A DNA stretch of 64,000 nt from an uncultured Granulosicoccus sp. (GTDB taxonomy: Bacteria > Pseudomonadota > Gammaproteobacteria > Granulosicoccales > Granulosicoccaceae): positions 186,001-250,000 of the forward strand of contig CANMQI010000001.1 in NCBI GenBank assembly GCA_947499955.1, written 5' to 3'. The position numbers and the translations under genes are program-made. Position 1 is the first letter of the stretch. Each line of letters begins with the position of its first letter. Below are positions 47,056 through 56,036 of the stretch, one piece after another. The notes under the pieces are model-generated. The model saw nothing but the letters and a program-made list of their open reading frames with translations, did no database searches and was not told the DNA's origin.

Positions 47056-47997
47056 TCAAGAGAGCAGCATGGATGTCAATGCCACAATGAGCATGAGCAC
47101 CGCGCTCAACAGCACGGCCTGCCTGTAGAGCACCAAACCGTGTTGCAATTCATCGACCCCGGGGGAAATGCCGTTCGGATTGAGCCACGGCTCTTCACTG
47201 ATTCCACTGGGATAGACACGCGGGCCGGACAGGCGCACACCCAGTGCGAACGCCATGGCCGATTCCGGCCAACCGGCGTTGGGCGAGCGGTGATGAGCGG
47301 CTTGTCGGGCAATTCGTGCCAACGAGATACGTCCTGCATCGGCAAGCCAGAATAGCAACGCGGACATTCTGGCAGGCACCCAATTGACCACATCATCCAG
47401 ACGCGCCGCGAACCGACCGTAATCCAGATACCGTGTGCTCTTGTGACCGATCATCGAATCGAGCGTATTGATGGCCTTGTAGGCCGCGATTCCCGGCAAA
47501 CCCAGTAGAACGCCCCAGAACAGCGGCGCGATGACGCCATCGGATGCATTCTCCGCCAGGCTTTCCAGGGCAGCCGCTGAGATGCCCGCCTCTTCCAGCT
47601 CTCTCGTATCTCGACCGACAATCATCGACACGGCCTGACGGGCTGCCGGCATATCCCCGGATCGCAAGGGCCCCGCCACAGCGGCCACATGCTGATACAG
47701 ACTTCTGGCAGCGAGCAAACTGGAGGCCGCGACCGCCTCAAGCAGAAAACCGAACAGGTTGTCCGGCAGGAGATGCACCAACAGAGCTGCAACTGCGCCA
47801 CTCACACCAATGACCAGTAGCGAGCTCAGCATGCCGGCGATGAAACGCTGCCGAGCAGAGGCCGATTGCCTGTTGAAACGATGCTCGAGCAGAGTGATCA
47901 ACGCCCCTATCCACACAACGGGATGACGAATACGCGCGAACAGCCAGTCTGGCCAACCCAGCAGCAACTCGAGCAGTAACGCCGCCAACATCAACAT
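47056..47997 (-). CDS. cbiB: Adenosylcobinamide-phosphate synthase
   Basis: 313 residues; ATG 47991, two codons later, has a better-spaced GAAGG and may be the true start. Membrane protein with RHPVVWIGALITLLEHRFN, the IVGRDT motif, ENASDGVIAPLFWGVLLGLPGIAAYKAINTLDSMIGHK and a C-terminal PGVDEL region, all CbiB/CobD hallmarks. Attaches aminopropanol (phosphate) to adenosylcobyric acid. It lies between the rpsJ terminator and the riboswitch, so it is outside riboswitch control unless it shares an unseen promoter. Confidence 0.93.
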   Translation of the reverse strand: MLMLAALLLELLLGWPDWLFARIRHPVVWIGALITLLEHRFNRQSASARQRFIAGMLSSLLVIGVSGAVAALLVHLLPDNLFGFLLEAVAASSLLAARSLYQHVAAVAGPLRSGDMPAARQAVSMIVGRDTRELEEAGISAAALESLAENASDGVIAPLFWGVLLGLPGIAAYKAINTLDSMIGHKSTRYLDYGRFAARLDDVVNWVPARMSALLFWLADAGRISLARIARQAAHHRSPNAGWPESAMAFALGVRLSGPRVYPSGISEEPWLNPNGISPGVDELQHGLVLYRQAVLLSAVLMLIVALTSMLLS

Positions 47998-48040
47998 CCT
48001 TCAGTCTCTCTCGTTCAGAAATATGAGCACCCCGGAAACA

Positions 48041-48068
48041 GGAAAGGCCCGCATGAGCGAGCCTTTCC
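48041..48068 (-). terminator. Rho-independent terminator after rpsJ
   Basis: On the minus strand GGAAAGGC...GCCTTTCC forms an 8-bp stem, extended by CGC/GCG after a mismatch, followed by TGTTT. It lies 27 nt past the rpsJ stop, so the str operon ends here instead of running on into rplC. Confidence 0.8.
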
Positions 48069-48095
48069 AGGAGGTACTACCTTACTACCGACTGA

Positions 48096-48410
48096 TTAGT
48101 TCAACTTGATCTGAACGTCCACACCGGCGGCCAGGTCCAGCTTCATCAGGGCATCTACCGTCTTTTCTGTTGGATCAACGATATCCATCAGGCGCTTGTG
48201 AGTACGCAACTCATACTGGTCTCGCGCGTCTTTGTTGACGTGTGGAGAAACCAGGATAGTGAAACGCTCTTTCTTGGTAGGCAAAGGAATCGGTCCCAGA
48301 ACTCGGGCACCGGTGCGCTTGGCGGTTTCAAGAATTTCTTTCGCAGAACGGTCGATCAGACGGTGATCGAATGCTTTCAGACGAATTCGGATTGTTTGAC
48401 TGGCTGCCAT
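48096..48410 (-). CDS. rpsJ: 30S ribosomal protein S10 / NusE
   Basis: 104 residues (E. coli 103). [47 protein letters not shown] and the terminal [14 protein letters not shown] identify S10. It also acts as the antitermination factor NusE. It is 6 nt after tuf and is the last gene of the str operon. Its usual neighbour rplC is 22.5 kb away. Confidence 0.98.
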   Translation of the reverse strand: MAASQTIRIRLKAFDHRLIDRSAKEILETAKRTGARVLGPIPLPTKKERFTILVSPHVNKDARDQYELRTHKRLMDIVDPTEKTVDALMKLDLAAGVDVQIKLN

Positions 48411-48416
48411 AATGTA

Positions 48417-49607
48417 TTACTCGATGATTTTCGCAACAACGCCCGCACCAACTGTACGGCCACCTTCACGAATCGCAAAACGCAAGCCGTCTTCCATCGC
48501 GATCGGGTTGATCAGGGCAACAGTGATTTTCACATTGTCACCAGGCATGACCATCTCGGTGCCTGAAGGCAGCTCAACCGCGCCGGTTACATCCGTTGTA
48601 CGGAAGTAGAACTGAGGACGGTAGTTGTTGAAGAATGGCGTGTGACGGCCACCTTCGTCTTTACCCAGTACGTAGATCTCCGCCTCGAACTTCTTGTGAG
48701 GAGTGATGGAACCTGGCTTGCACAGTACTTGACCGCGCTCGATATCGTCGCGCTTGGTACCACGCAGCAGGATACCGACGTTGTCGCCTGCTTCACCTTG
48801 ATCCAGCAGCTTGCGGAACATCTCGACACCGGTAACGGTTGTCTTGGTGGTGTCACGGATACCGACGATCTCGATTTCCTCACCCACCTTGATGATTCCA
48901 CGCTCTACACGACCGGTAGCAACCGTTCCACGACCAGAGATGGAGAAAACGTCTTCCACTGGCATCAGGAATGGCTGGTCAACAGGACGCTCTGGCATTG
49001 GAATGTACGTATCCAGTGCTTCGATCAGCTTGTCGATGGACGGACGACCGATGTCGGACGTATCGCCTTCGATGGCCTTCAGCGCAGATCCTGTGATGAT
49101 TGGCGTGTCGTCGCCAGGGAAATCGTAGCTGTCGAGCAGCTCACGCACTTCCATTTCAACCAGTTCGAGCAGCTCGGCATCATCAACCATGTCAGCCTTG
49201 TTCAGGTAGACAACGATGTAGGGAACACCGACCTGGCGAGCCAGAAGGATGTGCTCACGAGTCTGAGGCATCGGGCCATCAGCAGCCGAACAAACCAGGA
49301 TCGCACCATCCATCTGCGCCGCACCGGTGATCATGTTCTTCACATAATCCGCGTGTCCGGGGCAATCGACGTGTGCGTAGTGACGGTTCTCGGACTCGTA
49401 TTCCACGTGAGCCGTGGCGATAGTGATACCACGTGCCTTTTCTTCCGGCGCGTTATCGATCTGGTCGTATGCACGTGCCGCTCCACCGAACTTCTCTGCC
49501 TGGCAGATAGTCAGCGCTGCGGTCAATGTGGTCTTACCGTGGTCGACGTGGCCAATGGTGCCTACGTTGACATGCGGTTTGTTACGTTCGAATTTTTCCT
49601 TAGACAC
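48417..49607 (-). CDS. tuf: Elongation factor Tu
   Basis: 396 residues starting with GTG 49607. G1 GHVDHGKTT, the [13 protein letters not shown] switch I segment, G3 [12 protein letters not shown] and G4 NKADM are intact, and the C-terminal barrels are complete. Delivers aminoacyl-tRNA to the ribosome. A second tuf copy, common in gammaproteobacteria, is not in this window. The 119-nt fusA-tuf spacer holds a small AGACC/GGTCT hairpin. Confidence 0.98.
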   Translation of the reverse strand: MSKEKFERNKPHVNVGTIGHVDHGKTTLTAALTICQAEKFGGAARAYDQIDNAPEEKARGITIATAHVEYESENRHYAHVDCPGHADYVKNMITGAAQMDGAILVCSAADGPMPQTREHILLARQVGVPYIVVYLNKADMVDDAELLELVEMEVRELLDSYDFPGDDTPIITGSALKAIEGDTSDIGRPSIDKLIEALDTYIPMPERPVDQPFLMPVEDVFSISGRGTVATGRVERGIIKVGEEIEIVGIRDTTKTTVTGVEMFRKLLDQGEAGDNVGILLRGTKRDDIERGQVLCKPGSITPHKKFEAEIYVLGKDEGGRHTPFFNNYRPQFYFRTTDVTGAVELPSGTEMVMPGDNVKITVALINPIAMEDGLRFAIREGGRTVGAGVVAKIIE

Positions 49608-49726
49608 TTAAGTTCTGGCCTCGTTTTCGATTGATCGCCCATGCGATCCCTGGTTTCACAGACCGAAGGTCTTGAATCGGGTCTGGGCTGCGGATGATAC
49701 AGTATTAATGACTACATTTAGTAAGG

Positions 49727-51814
49727 CTAACGATGCAGTACTGCATCAACCACCGCCTGAGGTGGTACTTCATAACTCTCGAATTCCATTGAATATACCG
49801 CTCTGCCCTGCGTGGCGGAACGTAAGTCGGTTGAATAACCAAACATTTCTGCTAATGGTACCTGCGCCCGGATGACTTTGCCGCCCGGTTGCTCGTCCAT
49901 ACCGACGACAACACCTCGACGTCGATTCAGATCACCCATGACGTCCCCCATGTATTCCTCGGGAGTCACCACTTCAACTTTCATGACCGGTTCCAGCAAC
50001 GCTGGGTTGGCATCGTTGGCACCGTTACGAAATCCCATTGATCCTGCGATCTTGAAGGCTATCTCATTGGAATCCACATCGTGGTAGGACCCATCATACA
50101 GCGTCACCTTCAGATCAACCATCGGGAAGCCGCCCAGCACGCCATTGGCAAGCGCATCCTGGACACCCTTCTGCACTGCCGGAATATACTCCTTCGGTAC
50201 AGTGCCACCGACAATTTCGCTGACAAATTCAAAACCGGCACCACGTTCTAGCGGTTCCATCCGTAACAGTACATGACCATACTGTCCCGTGCCGCCAGTC
50301 TGCCGGATAAATTTGCCTTCTGCCTCGACTGCCTTGCGTATGGTTTCGCGGTAGGAGACCTGCGGCTTGCCGACATTGGCCTCCACGTTGAACTCACGCT
50401 TCATGCGATCGACGATGATATCCAGATGCAGTTCACCCATACCACTGATGATTGTCTGCCCTGAATCGGCATCGGTTCGAACACGAAACGACGGATCTTC
50501 CTTCGCAAGACGACCCAGCGCTGACGCCATCTTCTCCTGATCAGCCAACGTCTTCGGCTCTACAGCCACAGCGATGACAGGCTCCGGAAATTCCATTCTT
50601 TCCAGTGCAATCGAATGCTTCTGTTCGCACAAGGTGTCACCAGTACCGACCTCTTTCAAGCCGACAGCTGCTGCAATATCGCCAGCACGTACTTCCTTGA
50701 TCTCTTCGCGGTTATTGGCATGCATCTGTAACAGACGACCGATACGCTCTTTCTTGCCACGCAGCGGATTGAACACCATGTCACCGGTCTTCACGACGCC
50801 GGAATAGACTCGCAGAAATGCCAGAGAACCCACATAACTGTCGTTGGCTATCTTGAATACCAGCGCTGAAAACGGCGCTTCATCATTGGCCGGTCGCTCA
50901 CCGATCGACTCATCGGGCAATACACCCTGCACGGCTGCCACATCATCCGGCGCCGGCATGAAATCGACAATGGCATCCAGCAAGGATTGCACGCCCTTGT
51001 TCTTGAAGGCTGACCCGCAGAGGACCGGCACGACATCGTTTGACAGCGTTCTCTTGCGCAGGCCACGGCGAATATCGAATTCGGACAACTCCCCCGATTC
51101 CAGATACTCATCCATCAGGGCTTCATCGGCTTCCGCAGCCGCCTCGACCAGAAACTCTCTCGCAGACTTCGCTTTCTCCAGCAATTCGGCGGGAATCTCT
51201 CCAACGGTAAAGGTCAGCCCCTGATCCGCCTCGTTCCACAGAACAGACTTCATGGTCACCAGATCCACGACACCGGCGAAGGTTTCCTCGGCGCCGATGG
51301 GAATCTGAATGGCTACCGGGTTTGCACCCAGACGCTCTCTGATCTGTTTCAACACTCGATCGAAATCCGCCCCCACACGATCCATCTTGTTGACGAAGGC
51401 AACACGGGGCACGGCATACTTGTTCGCCTGCCGCCACACCGTTTCCGACTGGGGCTCAACACCACCCACGGAGTCGAAGACAGCTACAGCACCATCGAGC
51501 ACACGCAGGCTACGCTCGACTTCAATCGTGAAGTCGACGTGGCCAGGCGTATCGATGATATTGATTCGATGTTGCTTGCGCGTACCATCCATCCCCTTCC
51601 AGAAACAGGTCGTCGCTGCGGAGGTGATGGTGATCCCACGTTCCTGCTCCTGCGCCATCCAATCCATGGTGGCGGAACCGTGGTGCACCTCACCTATCTT
51701 GTGAGACACACCCGTATAGAACAGGATACGTTCGGTCGTGGTCGTCTTGCCGGCATCAATGTGAGCCATGATGCCGACGTTACGATACAGAGATATAGGC
51801 GTGATGCGTGCCAC
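49727..51814 (-). CDS. fusA: Elongation factor G
   Basis: 695 residues starting GTG 51814 ([14 protein letters not shown]). G1 AHIDAGKTT, switch [13 protein letters not shown]3 DTPGHVDF and G4 NKMDR are present, followed by domains II to V with [19 protein letters not shown]. Promotes translocation. The residue pattern looks like a standard EF-G1 rather than a mitochondrial or EF-G2 paralogue. Confidence 0.98.
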   Translation of the reverse strand: MARITPISLYRNVGIMAHIDAGKTTTTERILFYTGVSHKIGEVHHGSATMDWMAQEQERGITITSAATTCFWKGMDGTRKQHRINIIDTPGHVDFTIEVERSLRVLDGAVAVFDSVGGVEPQSETVWRQANKYAVPRVAFVNKMDRVGADFDRVLKQIRERLGANPVAIQIPIGAEETFAGVVDLVTMKSVLWNEADQGLTFTVGEIPAELLEKAKSAREFLVEAAAEADEALMDEYLESGELSEFDIRRGLRKRTLSNDVVPVLCGSAFKNKGVQSLLDAIVDFMPAPDDVAAVQGVLPDESIGERPANDEAPFSALVFKIANDSYVGSLAFLRVYSGVVKTGDMVFNPLRGKKERIGRLLQMHANNREEIKEVRAGDIAAAVGLKEVGTGDTLCEQKHSIALERMEFPEPVIAVAVEPKTLADQEKMASALGRLAKEDPSFRVRTDADSGQTIISGMGELHLDIIVDRMKREFNVEANVGKPQVSYRETIRKAVEAEGKFIRQTGGTGQYGHVLLRMEPLERGAGFEFVSEIVGGTVPKEYIPAVQKGVQDALANGVLGGFPMVDLKVTLYDGSYHDVDSNEIAFKIAGSMGFRNGANDANPALLEPVMKVEVVTPEEYMGDVMGDLNRRRGVVVGMDEQPGGKVIRAQVPLAEMFGYSTDLRSATQGRAVYSMEFESYEVPPQAVVDAVLHR

Positions 51815-51859
51815 AGACAGACTCGGGTCCAGACTAAGTTAGCTTCACACCAGATCCGC

Positions 51860-52330
51860 TTACCAGCGGTAGTGAGAAAAGGCCTTGTTGGCTTCCGCCA
51901 TACGATGTACGTCGTCACGCTTCTTGACAGCCGTGCCGCGCTTTTCAGCCGCATCGCTCAATTCACCAGCCAGCTTCAGCGTCATGGATTTTTCACCACG
52001 CTTACGAGCAGCATCGATGATCCAGCGCATGGCCAGAGCACTACGACGAACCGGACGAACTTCGACAGGCACCTGGTAAGTTGCACCACCCACACGACGA
52101 GATTTGACCTCGACCGCAGGGCTGACATTTTCCAGCGCTTGCTCGAGCACTTCAACAGGCTCGGAAAGACCTTTTTCCTTCATCACATCCAGCGCGCCAT
52201 AAATGACTCGCTCTGCAACGGCCTTCTTGCCGTCAAGCATCATGATGTTGATGAACTTGGCCAAACGAACACTGCCGTACTTGGGATCGGGCAGGATATC
52301 TCGCTTGGGTGCTTGAACTCTTCTTGACAT
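51860..52330 (-). CDS. rpsG: 30S ribosomal protein S7
   Basis: 156 residues. [20 protein letters not shown], the [20 protein letters not shown] stretch and a C-terminal [13 protein letters not shown] tail match S7. It nucleates assembly of the 30S head and contacts the E site. It follows rpsL by 6 nt. Confidence 0.98.
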   Translation of the reverse strand: MSRRVQAPKRDILPDPKYGSVRLAKFINIMMLDGKKAVAERVIYGALDVMKEKGLSEPVEVLEQALENVSPAVEVKSRRVGGATYQVPVEVRPVRRSALAMRWIIDAARKRGEKSMTLKLAGELSDAAEKRGTAVKKRDDVHRMAEANKAFSHYRW

Positions 52331-52336
52331 GCTGGC

Positions 52337-52711
52337 TTAACCCTTGGGACGCTTGGCGCCGTACTTTGAACGACCCTGACGGCGTGAATCTACACCCTGG
52401 GTATCAAGACTACCGCGAACGGTGTGGTAACGAACACCCGGCAAATCCTTGACACGACCGCCACGAATCAGCACAACTGAGTGTTCCTGAAGGTTATGGC
52501 CTTCACCACCGATGTACGAAGTGACTTCGTAACCGTTGGTCAGGCGTACACGGGCGACCTTACGCATCGCCGAGTTCGGCTTTTTCGGTGTCGTGGTATA
52601 CACACGAGTGCAAACCCCACGCTTCTGCGGGCAGGCTTGCAGAGCCGGTACATTTGATTTCTCCGCCTTGCGCTTACGCGGCTTGCGGACAAGTTGATTG
52701 ATCGTCGCCAT
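52337..52711 (-). CDS. rpsL: 30S ribosomal protein S12
   Basis: 124 residues. [15 protein letters not shown], the [19 protein letters not shown] stretch and [17 protein letters not shown] are typical. The Lys residues in PKKPNS and GGRVKDLP, where streptomycin-resistance changes occur, are wild type. First gene of the str operon, about 170 nt downstream of its predicted transcription start. Confidence 0.98.
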   Translation of the reverse strand: MATINQLVRKPRKRKAEKSNVPALQACPQKRGVCTRVYTTTPKKPNSAMRKVARVRLTNGYEVTSYIGGEGHNLQEHSVVLIRGGRVKDLPGVRYHTVRGSLDTQGVDSRRQGRSKYGAKRPKG

Positions 52712-52891
52712 ACAATGCTGTCGTTGGTCCGGTCTGGTCAGGCGTGCCTTGCAGCACTGCCTTGCACCCGGATATGGGCCGGGAAATTCCGTGAGAAACT
52801 GGTCGGGCCTGCAAGTTGATTCGAAAAAGAACTCGAAGGCCTTAACGAAAGACAGACCAACAAATTGATTGGCCTGCTATCGAGCTCCGGA

Positions 52892-52920
52892 ATTGTAAGG
52901 TCGGTGAGCTGGAGTGTCAA
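52892..52920 (-). promoter_or_regulatory. Sigma70 promoter of the str operon
   Basis: On the minus strand TTGACA (52915-52920) and TACAAT (52892-52897) are 17 nt apart, a near-consensus promoter. It gives a leader of about 175 nt before rpsL. The rest of the 52712-53120 gap holds no convincing gene; a CCGGG/CCCGG stem lies downstream of csrA in it. Confidence 0.85.
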
Positions 52921-53120
52921 CAGCTACGCAATAGATTTTCTCATTCGATTGCTACAACCGGGTGGTTTTCTTCACAAATGGGCTGAATTCAGCCCTGTCA
53001 CGACAGACGTGTCTTCATGGAAAGACTCGATTCTGACAATAGTGCCAGTGTCGGGCCTGCCTGACATGCCGGGCGATACACCAAACCCGGATGAACTGAC
53101 AAACTGACACGATTTACGCA

Positions 53121-53336
53121 TCAGGCCGAGCGCTTGGAATCGATATCGGCCGAATGCTGAGCATCGTTGGATGCTTCCACATCATAACGTTGCTGGACTT
53201 CTTCGCGCAGGATAGCGACATCCTTTGGAGCCTCGAGCCCCAGGCGTACCCGGTTGCCCTCTATATCCAGAACACACAGCGTGATGTCCTCACCAATGAA
53301 AATCCTTTCATCTACCCTTCTTGTCAAAATCAGCAT
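53121..53336 (-). CDS. csrA: Carbon storage regulator CsrA
   Basis: 71 residues. [47 protein letters not shown] is the CsrA/RsmA fold, including the RNA-binding Arg in the first strand and the [12 protein letters not shown] segment. A 22-residue polar C-terminal tail is somewhat long. The second-strand residues [10 protein letters not shown] differ from the common RRVGETLMIG, so this may be a divergent second copy. It binds GGA motifs in mRNA leaders and often controls flagellar genes, which lie just beyond. Confidence 0.92.
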   Translation of the reverse strand: MLILTRRVDERIFIGEDITLCVLDIEGNRVRLGLEAPKDVAILREEVQQRYDVEASNDAQHSADIDSKRSA

Positions 53337-53628
53337 CTGCTTGTTCTCTGTGTGGGTTTTTGCATGCTTTCGTCTACCCTATGTTGGCGACGAGAGGTCC
53401 CTGTGACTGAACCCCTGTCTTCATGTGCGGGGTAATACGCGACCAACCGTACAGAATGATGACGTGAGGCCAGGATCGGCGCCAAATTTCCAACACGCGC
53501 CAGAAACCTGACCGTCATGGATTTGTCAGCGTGCAACAAATCAGACACAAATCACGTTTTCATACGTTATTTGGATCAGTTCTCAATTTTTTCTCCAGTC
53601 TGTAACAGTTACGTTTCAACTCATTCAA

Positions 53629-53648
53629 AGCCCCATTTAACGGGGTTT
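53629..53648. repeat. Short inverted repeat in the csrA upstream gap
   Basis: AAGCCCC and GGGGTTT pair (one G-U) around ATTTAAC. It lies in the 439-nt gap (53337-53775) between the divergent csrA and the next gene. The gap must contain both promoters, but I found no convincing -35/-10 pair and no gene in it. Confidence 0.35.
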
Positions 53649-53775
53649 CATGGACTCGAAACCACCATACGACGCGCTCCGCACGTTACATAACATGCCG
53701 ATTGCGTCCCATTCTTGCTCCCTCCTTCATACCCGTGCCAATTTCGGCAATTCAACAGGGAGCAGAAGCGAGATC

Positions 53776-54327
53776 ATGATGAATCAAGACAACGAGCAGG
53801 TTGTATCTTCACTCAGCGCCGAGGAAGTGACTATTGCACTCAACGGCATCCTCACGACTGACAAGTTCGCCGCCTCTCCGCAAATGTCAGCATTCCTCAA
53901 ATATGTGGTCGAACAGACTCTTGTCGGTAACACTCGTCGCATCAAGGCCTTCACTGTCGGTATCGAGGCACTGGGCAAGCCTGCCAGCTTCGACCCGCAA
54001 ACAGACCCCTCTGTCCGCGTACTGGCAAAACGCCTGCGTTCCTCGCTGGAGACCTATTACCTGCAGAACCCTGATACCACCGTATTCATCGAGATGAAGC
54101 CCGGATCCTACGTTCCCAAATTCCTGCTGCGCAGTGAAATGAAAAGCACCCCTCCTGCCCAACAGATGCCCAGCTACCAGACTACGGCTACACACTCCAT
54201 GCCAGCGGCAGTCAGCCCCGCCCCTGCTCCAGACGTCAGTAACGAACGCACTGAGCCGCAAGCAGATCGCGAGACCGGTATCAACCAACTCTGGCAAGCC
54301 TACAAGACTGCATCAAAGGTGGCCTGA
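53776..54327 (+). CDS. Stand-alone domain related to the N-terminal part of adenylate-cyclase/TPR regulators
   Basis: 183 residues from ATG 53776 (a second ATG follows at once). The core, SPQMSAFLKYVVEQTLVGNTRRIKAFTVG, the FDPQTDPSVRVLAKRLRSSLETYY stretch and MKPGSYVPKF, resembles the N-terminal segment that in many bacterial proteins precedes TPR repeats or an adenylate cyclase domain. Here nothing follows except a Pro/Ala-rich tail of about 65 residues. No catalytic or membrane part is visible. Whether it is a truncation or a genuine single-domain regulator cannot be decided. It lies alone, divergent from csrA. Confidence 0.6.
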   Translation: MMNQDNEQVVSSLSAEEVTIALNGILTTDKFAASPQMSAFLKYVVEQTLVGNTRRIKAFTVGIEALGKPASFDPQTDPSVRVLAKRLRSSLETYYLQNPDTTVFIEMKPGSYVPKFLLRSEMKSTPPAQQMPSYQTTATHSMPAAVSPAPAPDVSNERTEPQADRETGINQLWQAYKTASKVA

Positions 54328-54566
54328 GACTGAATTGATTGGCCACGGTAATGCCAACCTGCTGATTCCACTGTCATCGTGCCATCCGGCACTGAACGGT
54401 TTGACAGGAAGAATCACAGGTTGGCAGGCGAAGCTTAACGCCCAGGTCAGGAGCAAGGACACGACGGGCGTCGTATCCGTGTCGGCCAGTGAGCATTGCA
54501 CTCCATCCGGATCCGACTTTTCGCTACGTCCTCATTCAACGGCAACCATTGCCTGCGGCATGACGA

Positions 54567-55019
54567 TCAGGCTTCTCCGAGCCTGCGCTTTTCCCGTACA
54601 ACACTGATCTTGCCCGCCGCACCATACAGTGGCAGGTCATCCATCCTCTGCAGTGAGCGCAACAGGTCCAGACTCTTGCGTGTGGCATTCAGTTCCGACA
54701 TCGCCACGGCCTTGTTGATGCGATTCAACTCTCGACAGGCATTCAGCTGCTCACGAAGTTCAGCCACAACGGGTTCACTCACAAACTCCGAAAACAGGTG
54801 AATCAGAAATTTATCGTTGCGCGCCAATTCCGCTATCGCCGCGTTCTTCTTCTTGACCAGCTCTGGAAGATCTGTGGCATTGCGCACTTTCATCAGCGCC
54901 GCCTCATCGCTCAAGAGCTTTCTGAAGGTCACGATCTGTTGCTGTACACGCGCGATGTGTGACTGGATTTCCGGCCTGTCGAACTCGCGCGTGGCGACCA
55001 GGGCATTTGTATTTTTCAT
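54567..55019 (-). CDS. flgN: FlgN-like flagellar chaperone
   Basis: 150 residues from ATG 55019; the open frame extends 33 codons upstream without support. An all-helical, heptad-rich protein with LLSDEAALMKVRNATDLPELVKKKNAAIAEL and a C-terminal NRINKAVAMSELNATRKSLDLL...LYGAAGKI pattern, which is the FlgN layout. FlgN keeps FlgK and FlgL soluble before export. It follows flgA on the same strand. FlgM, usually between the two, is missing. Confidence 0.65.
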   Translation of the reverse strand: MKNTNALVATREFDRPEIQSHIARVQQQIVTFRKLLSDEAALMKVRNATDLPELVKKKNAAIAELARNDKFLIHLFSEFVSEPVVAELREQLNACRELNRINKAVAMSELNATRKSLDLLRSLQRMDDLPLYGAAGKISVVREKRRLGEA

Positions 55020-55154
55020 TTTTATCGTCTTCTCGGATTCCTGAATGAATCCCTTGTCATTCGTGGGTCGATCGGAAAACAAGGGCATGCTCATAGTCTG
55101 TGTGCGCCCGTCCGACAAACTCGCTGAGTACTGCCTTGTTTCCCGATCGAACCA

Positions 55155-55895
55155 CTAATTCAGTACGGCGACAACACCCTTGCTGACCACCACGGCGTCT
55201 ATCACCTTTCCCGACCGGCTGTTTCTGACTTGCACCGGCTTGCCGGCACCGGCATCCTTCAGCGCAATGCCTTTGGTCTGCAGCTTCATTCCTGCCCTGT
55301 CGATTCGAATCAGGACAGCCTCCCCCTTGCGAACCAGCCGCGCCGGCTTGAGCATGCGTTCATTCAATACCTTGCCAGCGGCCACCCGCTGAGAAAATGA
55401 ATACCCCATCCAGGGACCCAGATCGCCTATCGGTGCGCCCAGCGACGTGAAAGCGGCATTATTGGCTCCCAGCGTCACGGCCTGTCTGACCAGCACATCC
55501 TCATCCAGCAACTGTCCACGTTGCACACTTCTCGACAAGACCCAGACTTCACCTTCCAGGGTCACGGTGGACTGCACATGCAGACGCCATGGCTTCGGGC
55601 CGGGGCATTCCACTTGCACCGTCACCCGACCGATGCTGCGACTGCCTGGCGACCAGAAAGCCTGCAAGGGGCTCTCACAGGCAGCGAGACGGAGTCGCTT
55701 GTCCAGAGGGTTGACCTCGACCTGGATACCATTGTCCTCAGGATGCTCTGACAAGACGAATTCACTAACCGCCTGGGCAATCGCCTCCAGAGACTGAAGC
55801 TCTGCGGCTTTGCCGGTGTGCGGCACAGTCATCAACAACAGGCTGCACAAGACACCTGTGTGCCAGTCACAAAACCTCTTTTTTCGTATTTCCAT
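55155..55895 (-). CDS. flgA: Flagellar P-ring assembly chaperone FlgA
   Basis: 246 residues from ATG 55895. A basic N terminus and the hydrophobic GVLCSLLLMTVPHTGKA form a signal peptide. The SAF-type C-terminal half has VLSRSVQRGQLLDEDVLVRQ, LKPARLVRKGEAVLIRIDRAGMKLQTKGIALKDAGAGKPVQVRN and the terminal RSGKVIDAVVVSKGVVAV, all FlgA signatures. It acts in the periplasm to assemble FlgI. Divergent from the lipoprotein gene and flgB operon. Confidence 0.9.
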   Translation of the reverse strand: MEIRKKRFCDWHTGVLCSLLLMTVPHTGKAAELQSLEAIAQAVSEFVLSEHPEDNGIQVEVNPLDKRLRLAACESPLQAFWSPGSRSIGRVTVQVECPGPKPWRLHVQSTVTLEGEVWVLSRSVQRGQLLDEDVLVRQAVTLGANNAAFTSLGAPIGDLGPWMGYSFSQRVAAGKVLNERMLKPARLVRKGEAVLIRIDRAGMKLQTKGIALKDAGAGKPVQVRNSRSGKVIDAVVVSKGVVAVLN

Positions 55896-55906
55896 TCCTG
55901 AAATTG

Positions 55907-55922
55907 CGCAAGCATCGGTCCA
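55907..55922 (-). promoter_or_regulatory. Sigma54-like -24/-12 motif before flgA
   Basis: The minus strand reads TGGACCGATGCTTGCG, which fits TGGCACG-N4-TTGCW with exact GG-to-GC spacing and three mismatches. Transcription would begin about 12 nt after the GC, right at the assigned flgA ATG, so either the transcript is leaderless, the true start is later, or the match is chance. Confidence 0.35.
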
Positions 55923-56036
55923 TACGGCGGAATCACGGAACTCTAAACTGTAGTTAACGGTAACAAGTTTGAGAGGTGCTTCACTAAACCTGATGTCGGT
56001 CGACAACGTGGACATATTTCGGAAAGGAGAGGCACT

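Noticed and set aside
49608-49726. Possible internal tuf promoter (TATCAT -10) in the fusA-tuf gap
   Set aside because: No -35 box at 16-18 nt; kept only as a weak idea.
52865-53107. Plus-strand 80-codon ORF between the str promoter and csrA
   Set aside because: Overlaps the near-consensus str promoter, no ribosome site and no recognisable fold.
53330-53548. Minus-strand 72-codon ORF overlapping the csrA start
   Set aside because: No family features; it occupies the csrA upstream region.
55896-56036. Sigma28-like TTTA-N15-GCCGTATG before flgA
   Set aside because: Only the GCCG core matches; the -35 part and the end of the -10 do not.
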